Assembly (NCBI RefSeq): GCF_905163445.1
Contig: NC_053190.1
Span: 2,854,501-2,918,500 of the forward strand
Source of the DNA: Pararge aegeria
Taxonomy: Eukaryota > Arthropoda > Insecta > Lepidoptera > Nymphalidae
DNA: 64,000 bases
Direction of reading: 5' to 3'
The position numbers and the translations under genes are program-made. Under the pieces are notes generated by a model. It searched no databases and was not told the origin of the DNA. It saw nothing but the letters and a program-made list of their open reading frames with translations. Of the stretch, positions 57,059 through 64,000 are shown piece by piece; position 1 is the first letter of the stretch, and each line of letters begins with the position of its first letter.

Positions 57059-57098
57059 TAGTTACTAAATGTACAGGACACTGTACATTTAGTAACTA
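57059..57098. repeat. 18-bp perfect hairpin
   Basis: 57059-57076 and 57081-57098 are exact reverse complements with loop GACA. It is followed by a TATTTGTTGAC repeat. It lies upstream of spermidine synthase. Confidence 0.95.
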
Positions 57099-58083
57099 TT
57101 TGTTGACTATTTGTTGACTATTTGTTGAGTTTGATTAAACCCTGTTATATTTAAGGGAGCTCGGCTGATTCTGATACCTGCTCTAACATTCAATCGTTTA
57201 TTGTAATTATAAAAAAAATGCAAACAAAAATGTAGTCCTTATATATGAGTGCAATTGATAATGAAATATGCAACACTGAATGCTCGAGAATTGCCAATCA
57301 ATTCATCAAGTCTAGTTAAGATGAACGGACAATGTTTAAGCTCATGGATGTCAATGGAACGGTAATTCATTGGGCTGTCAACTGTCATAGACCTAAGACC
57401 AATCATTAATGTAATGTGTCAGTGTCAAATGGGCATGGCTGTGTAATTCGTGTCACGCAAATGCTTCAGTATTTACTACTTTATTCAATCTCTGATTAGA
57501 TTTTAATTAAACTGATAGTGATTCTTAATTTGTTGCAATTGATTATCTTGAATTACAAGATTACTAGACAAATATTGTATATTGTTCAAACAGTTCGACA
57601 GAGATTGGCATTTGTTTGGGACCGATCATCAACCTAAGGAGTGCTCTTGAACTCTGATCTTGAACAAACTTTACGTGCTCAAGTAAGTGAATTAAACATT
57701 TCAGGCGTCCGGGGCCTTAATGGTCAAAGGCATAGTCCAAATTCGGGTTCGGAATAATATCTTGGGCAGTCTTGTTTTATACAAAATTAAAATGTAAAAT
57801 ATTAACTGTTGCCCCACGTTTTTGTGTTTTAATAGCCTGTAGGACGAGTTTATTTGAGAGATGTGTGGCATAAAATTTTGGTGTAGTTCAACAGATGTTT
57901 CCAAGTTGTGTATTAAAAAAAATCGGGTGTAATTTTACGTATCTGCAATAATAACTGTTTTGTTGAGGTGTAGCCCTTATTTATTTAAATAAGAATTAAC
58001 AGTAATTAATATACCTCTAAAGCATGTGAAGTAATATATTGGTTTTTCACATTTTATAGTAGTTACTCTTTTACAGATAAAAT

Positions 58084-58833
58084 ATGGATACAATAAAGAA
58101 GAACTGGTACTCTGAGTCCTGTGAACTTTGGCCAGGGAGTACATTCTCATTTGAAGTAAAGGAGGTTCTTCATGATGAGAGGTCTCTGTACCAGCACATC
58201 CAGGTGTTTGACACCATCAGCCTTGGTAAAGTGCTCGTGCTTGATGGCATTATACAATGCACAGAGAAAGATGAGTTCTCCTATCAGGTAATTATATTCT
58301 ATTTCTTTTACATTACTACCTAAAGATGTGAGTTGCATCTTCAACTATTGTGACCTAAACCATTAGTAACCATTTTAGTTCTGCAGTTGTATTTCTAATA
58401 TACTCAGTGCCCACTACAGAGCACTGGTCTCCTATGACAAGGGTCTAGGCAGTTTATTTTTTGAAACCTATAAATCTTTATTTGTATGAAAATAATTGAA
58501 TTATTTACTTGAATACATTTCTTACAAGCGTAATGAATGTTTAAGATGGCAGTTCTTGATAATTATTTAATTACATATTTTTATTACAGTAGACAAATTT
58601 AATATATGATAATATGTATATTATAAACAAACAAACAAACCGACAAACATGCATTTATTATACTAGTATATATAGCATCTTAACATTATTCTTTTCCATG
58701 TCTGTAGGAGATGATATCTTTCCTACCGCTATGCTGTCACCCGAACCCTGAGAAGGTGCTAATAGTAGGAGGTGGGGATGGAGGTGTGGCAAGAGATGTG
58801 GCCAAACATCCACAAGTTAAGGAAATTGTACAG
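58084..58833 (+). CDS. SRM: Spermidine synthase, first two coding exons
   Basis: Exon 58077-58287 has its ATG at 58084, 7 nt after an acceptor (CTTTTACAG), so at least one non-coding 5' exon lies upstream. Exon 58708-58833 follows in phase 0. Together 110 residues: the N-terminal beta domain (WYSESCELWPGSTFSFEVKE, LVLDGIIQCTEKDEFSYQ), then EMISFLPLCCHPNPEKVLIV and GGGDGG (near residue 90), the loop that binds decarboxylated S-adenosylmethionine. The enzyme transfers an aminopropyl group to putrescine in the cytosol. The family is about 290-300 residues. The next exon (expected CEIDE...) was not found up to 64000, so the following intron is over 5 kb and filled with mobile DNA, or the gene is broken. 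Confidence 0.95.
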
Positions 58834-58953
58834 GTAACAAATAATACTAAGTTAATTGTAAACTGTCGCATTAATTCATACAAATGACTTTGGCAACTAA
58901 TGAGATGATTACTGTCACAAATGTTTATGATAAATTTTGCCATGATTGGTACA

Positions 58954-59096
58954 CAGTGGCGTGCATAGAGGGTATGCAAAGGGTATGTAGATGTTATAAA
59001 ATGAAGGATAGGCATTATAAGAGTTATAAAAAGTCTAGATTTTCTTCATTTTATATCATCTGCATACCCTGTGCATACCCTCTATGCTCGCCACTG
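58954..59096. mobile_element. hAT-type MITE, foldback
   Basis: Ends CAGTGGCGTGCATAGAGGG and its inverted match CCCTCTATGCTCGCCACTG; most of the 143 bp folds back. Flanked by TTGGTACA and TTGTTACA, an 8-bp target duplication with one change. Spermidine synthase intron. Confidence 0.85.
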
Positions 59097-59379
59097 TTGT
59101 TACAGATGTGAAGCTGTACTTAGGTAACAAAAGCTATTTCAGCCAGGGATTGTCACCTAGATGCTTGCCTACAGTGAAAAGGGTCCTATGTAATCTCTGG
59201 GTTGCGAGCAAAATAAATGCCATTATAAAATATTTCTTATTCACATTATATATTATCAATAGGTAATTACGTAGTCTATGGGCGTTACAAATAAACGCGG
59301 CATAAAGTCTGAATAGTGATTCTTGGTCTCTCTTTGTTTGTGGCCCTTAGAACATCAAGTAATAGCCTATGCGCAGTAC

Positions 59380-59570
59380 ACTGATGGACTAAAGGCCTCT
59401 CCCAACAGGAGTGTTTGATAATAATCACTATATAGCTGGGCAGACGGGTTGGTGATCTTAGTCAATGGTAGAAGTAGCATAGAGGAACCTGCTGCCCGCT
59501 CTCCTTTATATAGTTCCCTCCCTTAGTCGCCTCGTACGAACACTCTCACCCTTCATTCTGATCTGCCCTC
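59380..59570 (+). mobile_element. LINE-like dispersed 3' end
   Basis: GATGGACTAAAGGCCTCTCC...GGGCAGACGGGTTGGTGATC, the same family as 43620-43800. Confidence 0.5.
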
Positions 59571-59599
59571 AGCACTTTAGTAAATAATAAATAGTAAGG

Positions 59600-60000
59600 T
59601 TGCCTGGCAGAGATCGCTACTTAGCGATAAGACCGCCTTTTGATTCCTGCTTCATTCTTCATGTGTTTGTTCATTTTTTTTTTAGACTCGTTTTTCTGAG
59701 TGGTGTACAAATAAATAATTCCGTGTTATATCACACTTCAATTGACAGACACTTTAAAGACACGCAGAGCGTGAGAAACACTTTAAAACTAATCCAATTT
59801 AATTTAATTGTATCGCCGGTTGCACTATACCGTTTTCCCGAACCTAATTCTCTACCAAAAAGAGTTGTCAAGACGAGATCGCTTAAAGCGATAAGACCGC
59901 CTTTGCGCATCTTATTTTTATTATTTTTGTTATTTCTTGTTTTCACTTTTAATTTGTGCAATAAAGACTTTATTTATCTATCTATCTATCCAATATTATG
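59600..60000 (+). mobile_element. LINE family C, two tail pieces
   Basis: The block GGCAGAGATCGCTACTTAGC...GACCGCC occurs at 59600 and again at 59865 (GAGATCGCTTAAAGCGATAAG ending in CCGCC). The second ends in GCAATAAAGACTTTATTTAT and TCTA repeats. The 138-codon ORF from 59600 crosses both and is not a gene. Confidence 0.6.
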
Positions 60001-60059
60001 CCATATTTATTGTTGATTCATAAAAGTTTAGGGTTTAGGTTGAAATAATAGAGATCTGT

Positions 60060-60252
60060 ATCAATTGCTTCGGAAAACATCGTGAGGAAAACTGCATGCC
60101 TGAGAGTTCTCGATAATGTTCTGTTCGTACTGGGCCAGCGTGGTGGAATACGGCCTTAACCCCTTCTTATTGTGGGAGGAGACTCGTGCCCTGTAGTGGA
60201 CCGGTGGCGATGATGATGATGATGATGATGATGATGACGATGATGATGATGA
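60060..60252 (+). mobile_element. SINE family C with a long (GAT)n tail
   Basis: Body from AACATCGTGAGGAAAACTGC; the tail is a (GAT)n microsatellite from 60209 to 60252 with one interruption. Confidence 0.7.
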
Positions 60253-60375
60253 ATAGAGAGCAGGACTAAATAATAATAATTATTAACGATATTAACATCT
60301 TTTATGATTGCATTGTGCAGCTCTTGGATGTTCGGACAGGTAATCGTCTTATTAGAAATAATTATTGATTTAGAT

Positions 60376-60502
60376 CAGTGGCGTGCACTTCATACATGCA
60401 CAAAAGCTCTGCCTACCGTAATTTTTTTGTATAACTCATTAATGCGAAGGATTTCTTTCTTCTTTATGCATACCCTGGTCAAAAACGCTGTGCACGCCAC
60501 TG
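60376..60502. mobile_element. hAT-type MITE with exact 8-bp target duplication
   Basis: 127 bp from CAGTGGCGTGCACTTC to GTGCACGCCACTG. Flanked on both sides by ATTTAGAT (60368-60375 and 60503-60510). Confidence 0.93.
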
Positions 60503-60601
60503 ATTTAGATGAGGGGCTCCCAACCTTATAAAGCCAGTGGCGCCTTACAACTTAAAAAAATTGTCACGGCACACGCGCTTACTGGCTAGGTAAGGACCTA
60601 G

Positions 60602-60732
60602 CAGTGGCGTGCATTTCATATATGCACAAATGCACTGCCTACCCATAAATTTCGTATATCTCCATTTATCCATCTTTATGCCATTTTCAAACTTTATGCC
60701 TAACCTGATCAATAATCTTGTGCACGCCACTG
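60602..60732. mobile_element. hAT-type MITE with exact 8-bp target duplication
   Basis: 131 bp from CAGTGGCGTGCATTTC to GTGCACGCCACTG. Flanked by GGACCTAG (60594-60601 and 60733-60740). Confidence 0.93.
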
Positions 60733-60844
60733 GGACCTAGCTAGTACAAGGTACTTGTAAGTTAGGAAGATAGGCGCAAAAAATAAAACATCCTCATTGG
60801 GAAAGTAATAAAACCATTATAAATAATGAATAAATATACTCTAT

Positions 60845-60889
60845 AAAGTAGGCAGTGCATTTCTGCATGTATGGAGTGCACGCCACTGC
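60845..60889. mobile_element. hAT-type MITE, short remnant
   Basis: Only about 45 bp remain: GGCAGTGCATTTCTGCATGT and the end GTGCACGCCACTG. The left terminal repeat is lost. Confidence 0.6.
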
Positions 60890-61394
60890 CCCTATAAGAG
60901 ATTAGGCTTGCGCCCATAAATTTTAATAGGCGGATGAATTTGCTTCTCTGTAAAATAAAATTGATGATATTAATTAAACATGAAATTTATTGTATTTGAT
61001 ATGAGATTGTATGAAATTATCAAGTATGGAATGTACTTATTATTTCAATACATTGATGTACGCCATAAATGGTGTTTTGCATGTCTTATGTATTCACAAG
61101 AAATAAATTAATAAATATCCATTTTCGTTGACTTCACATAAAATAGAATATCTAACTATTATACATTTTATTTAACTATTTGGGCATACAAAGTTTCAAA
61201 TTTACCAGACCAGTCTGATAACGGGAATGTTATCTCAATGTTGTGGTTTAAGGTCAATTTTAGTTTTATCAGTTGCTCTAATTCGTCTCGAACTCCAATA
61301 TTTTTAACAGACATAAGGATAGCGAAGTTTCTATGTACCATGTACACAGACGAAAGACTTTTTCTATACTCATATATCGTGATTTTTGTTTAGC

Positions 61395-61590
61395 TGCGGT
61401 GATTGATAGCCTGGGTAACGCTTCGGCTTCCCTTTCGGGGGGACAGAGTTCGATCCCCGGCACGCACCTCTTAACTTTTCGGAGTTATGTGCGTTTTTAA
61501 TTTGAGTAATTAAAATATCACTTTCTATAACGGTGGAGGAAAACAGAGTGAGCGAACCTGCACGCCTAATGTTTTCGACGGTGTGTGAAG
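61395..61590 (+). mobile_element. SINE family C, head and partial body
   Basis: GATTGATAGCCTGGGTAACG (A box region), CAGAGTTCGATCCCCGG (B box), body to GTTTTCGACGGTGTGTGA. It is interrupted there by a LINE A tail; ACTGGGCCAGCGTGATGAAC at 61890 may be its continuation. Confidence 0.7.
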
Positions 61591-61624
61591 AAAAATAGTA
61601 ATATTAAGAAAAATAGAAAAATAG

Positions 61625-61880
61625 TAATAAGAAGTAAATAGTAATATTTTCTAATGACAATGTGAGATGGAGATAACAAAAAGAACACCCGGCTAAGTTA
61701 GTTGTGGGCTTCTTCTTAGACCGGGGCGCGTTTGGAACCCTCGTAGCTTTAGTTTTAAGTTTACGATTGTAGTTATCGCCATCACTACTCACTGCTATGT
61801 ACACATTTCGTATATAATCAACGCATCAAAAGTGCCATCTATGTGCTATTTGAATAAAGAAATATTTGACTTTGACTTTA
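61625..61880 (+). mobile_element. LINE family A, 3' tail, inside SINE C
   Basis: ACAATGTGAGATGGAGATAA to ATATTTGACTTTGACTTT. The SINE sequence resumes right after it, the same nesting pattern as at 1130-1718. Confidence 0.75.
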
Positions 61881-61999
61881 GTAATACGCACTGGGCCAGC
61901 GTGATGAACTACGACTACGTAATTAACTAGTATTTAAAAAGTCATGCTATCACATCGTTCTTGCGATAATAATAGTCGAGCGAATAATTGTATCATCAT

Positions 62000-62282
62000 C
62001 AGCAACCCATAACGGGTCTCCCCTCAGAATGAGAATGGTTTAGGCCGTAGTCTACCACGCTGGCCAAGTAAGGATTGGTAGACTTTACACGCCGCGCCGT
62101 TAAGTAGATTATTGATGAGAACTCGGGCATGTAGGTTTCCTCGCGATGTTTTCCTTCACCGTGTTTAATGCAAGTGTCATTTAAATTGCTTAAATTGAAA
62201 TCGCACATAACTCCGAAAAGTCAGGGTTGCGTGCCGGGTCTCGAACTCGGTCTCCACCAAAGGACAACCGAAGCCTTAATAA
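62000..62282 (-). mobile_element. SINE family C, near-full copy
   Basis: Plus strand CATCATCAGCAACCC at the tail end, GTGCCGGGTCTCGAACTCGG (reversed B box) at the head end. Confidence 0.75.
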
Positions 62283-62468
62283 TAAATAATTGTAGGTATA
62301 CTTAATCTAAAATAATATTCGAAGAAATTTTTTGACAATGTAGAATGTTGGTCATGGTATTTATTCTAAGATTCTATAGAAATGAACCTCGAGTCGTAGA
62401 CCATAATACCTAAGCCATGGGGTGGGTGTATTGTCACAAATTCTAACTATTGCGCGACCAGTACATGT

Positions 62469-62530
62469 CAGTGGCGTGCATTGCATATATGCAAATAAGC
62501 AGTGCATACCCTACCCTCAGGGTCTTAAAG
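62469..62530. mobile_element. hAT-type MITE, one end only
   Basis: CAGTGGCGTGCATTGCATAT then GCAGTGCATACCC; no matching right end is seen. Confidence 0.6.
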
Positions 62531-63302
62531 AGCCTTCAGATAGGACCATTAAAGTTTTGTAATTAAAAAAACACTAAGTAAAAAATATATGAAAGCGCCA
62601 TCTAGTAATGAGCGGCCAAACTTCTAGGTCAATTGTCGCTAGACAGGCGACAGCGCAACCAGCGCGCGCGAGGCGCATAGCGTACAAAATAAAATCTACT
62701 TCATATTTTAATTTTTAGCCGTAAACGCTAAACATTTACCTTTTAAAACACGTAAAAATACCTATATTATTATTTAAATCTCATGTTATCGATTGCAGGG
62801 TAAATCCATTATTAAGAATCACTCGACATATGACGCCCTCTACTGTTGCATAGAAATATCAAATAAAATAAGCACGCCCAAAAAAAGAATCGTTCTGCTA
62901 GATGTGTGCGTGCAAGTTAGTAGTGTGTGTCGTGTAATGTTATAATCGTGCGCTTGTACTTACAAGATTAGCATTAGTTCACACAAGAACAGTTTCATTC
63001 ATAAATTCTCTATGTATGGGTGTCTATAAGCACTGCTTACGGAAGTGGATAATCAATTACGTGTTTGATTTTTTTATGAATAAAATGATTTGCTTGGTTT
63101 GTTATTGTTGTTAACGGTCATTATTCTTTTTTTAGAATTAAAAACATTATTCACAAATGTAAATACCTTTTAGAGTCTTTTAAGAAAATTAGGGAACTAA
63201 TATTATCGAGTTAGTCTTTCGTTTTGAAAATAATCTATGAAACCAAACGCTGTCTAAATTTTGAAAAATGAATAATTTAGGTTTTCCAGGAATCATTGGA
63301 AA

Positions 63303-63614
63303 GTGAGAGAGTTAACAATAAATATGGTTTCTATTTATTGTTTACATATTTCGGATATTGTCAAATATATAAAGAGCAAAACAAAAGAAGATGTCGTCTT
63401 GGAGAAGATTTTAATTAAACGAAAGTGTGAACACGATGCTTATAAACTTTTTGTATCACAAAGCAAGCTATCGCTTTACTTAGATGAGAACCTCTGGCCG
63501 CTGGGAATTATTTTCAGACGGTTTGTGCACTTTAAACTGAGACGCTCTAACGACACACCTGCTACGGAGGTGTTATCGAAAAACTTGCAAACTGGGAATG
63601 GCCCTAACATGTAG
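63303..63614 (+). CDS. Non-LTR retrotransposon ORF1 remnant
   Basis: 103 codons: ISDIVKYIKSKTKEDVVLEK, then FVSQSKLSLYLDENLWPLGI and FRRFVHFK, which resembles the C-terminal end of LINE ORF1 proteins that bind nucleic acid. The usual N-terminal part is missing upstream, so ORF1 is truncated or starts in another frame. It overlaps the start of ORF2 by 17 nt in another frame. The 700 bp before it (62590-63302) may be element 5' UTR. Confidence 0.65.
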   Translation: MRELTINMVSIYCLHISDIVKYIKSKTKEDVVLEKILIKRKCEHDAYKLFVSQSKLSLYLDENLWPLGIIFRRFVHFKLRRSNDTPATEVLSKNLQTGNGPNM

Positions 63615-64000
63615 AATAGTAACATTCAACTGTAAGAGTGTGAAGCGCTCTTCAGATGGCATACGCGAGTTTTGTAAGACAGCTGATATAGTAGCGCTGC
63701 AAGAAACGTGGCTGCTGCCAGACGAGTTGTCTTTCCTCGAGACGCTGAGTGACGACTTCAGCTCGACGGGTGTGTCAGCGGTGGACACCGCGGCAGGCAT
63801 GTTGCGTGGAAGACCGTACGGCGGAGTCGCGCTTCTATGGAGACGTAGTGCATTTCAAAATGTGTCTATTGTGCAGTGTCATAACTCGCGTATTTGTGCT
63901 ATCAGAATAGTGTTACCGGAGAAATCGTGTATAGTTATGAGTGTATACATGCCTACGGATGCAGTGGCTAACCTAGCAGAATTTACTGATGTACTGAGTT
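63598..64000 (+). CDS. Non-LTR retrotransposon ORF2, endonuclease start (cut by window end)
   Basis: From ATG 63598 the frame is open to the window end (134 codons). It reads MALTCRIVTFNCKSVKRSSD, then ADIVALQETWLLPDE, YGGVALLWRR and SVYMPTD. N of FNCKS and E of QETWL are the metal-binding residues of the apurinic-type endonuclease domain. The reverse transcriptase should follow beyond 64000. The intact frame suggests a young copy. It lies in the presumed spermidine synthase intron. Confidence 0.88.
   Translation, partial: MALTCRIVTFNCKSVKRSSDGIREFCKTADIVALQETWLLPDELSFLETLSDDFSSTGVSAVDTAAGMLRGRPYGGVALLWRRSAFQNVSIVQCHNSRICAIRIVLPEKSCIVMSVYMPTDAVANLAEFTDVLS

Noticed and set aside
59600..60016. 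138-codon plus-strand ORF
   Set aside because: Spans two LINE C tail pieces and ends in TCTA repeats; it is a chance frame over non-coding tails.

Overview
The window is animal nuclear DNA: spliced genes with GT/AG introns, long AT-rich introns, and a heavy load of LINE, SINE, Helitron and hAT-type debris. The tail sequences of these repeats (a LINE ending in TTTGAC repeats, tRNA-headed SINEs, Helitron ends reading CCCGCGACTTCGTC) match, from memory, what is common in Lepidoptera. A moth or butterfly, perhaps a nymphalid, is the best guess; this is inference and was not searched.

Layout. (1) Plus strand, 1741-10423: the last six exons of a large protein I do not name, with an RGG-like stretch, a long charged helix and a 2.7 kb last exon coding Pro-rich tandem repeats. 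(2) Minus strand, 10978-20097: complete RbBP5 (WD40 subunit of the SET1/MLL histone H3K4 methyltransferase core), 11 coding exons, 476 aa, tail-to-tail with gene 1. (3) Minus strand, 22532-37238: sixteen exons (1090 aa) of an ATP11-like P4-ATPase phospholipid flippase; only its first N-terminal residues are not found. (4) 37.2-52.7 kb: no exon recognised, packed with repeats. (5) Minus strand, 52713-55297: ATG10, the E2-like enzyme of autophagy, two coding exons. (6) Plus strand from 58084: the first two coding exons of spermidine synthase, divergent from ATG10; the rest lies beyond the window. (7) 63303-64000: 5' part of a non-LTR retrotransposon with a short ORF1 remnant overlapping an endonuclease ORF2.

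The genes are unrelated housekeeping functions (chromatin, membrane lipid asymmetry, autophagy, polyamines) and form no operon-like unit. The most unusual signal is structural. At least nine perfect or near-perfect inverted repeats with short or no spacers (stems 12 to 33 bp) are scattered through introns, intergenic DNA and retrotransposon copies. Several sit exactly inside, or at the broken ends of, LINE copies, which points to a fold-back (snap-back or template-switch) process. Other points of interest are a 32-unit protein-coding minisatellite, a decayed two-part satellite in a flippase intron, a cluster of hAT-type MITEs with exact 8-bp target duplications, and adjacent Helitrons.

All exon boundaries were read by eye from splice consensus, reading frame and remembered family alignments; no search was run.
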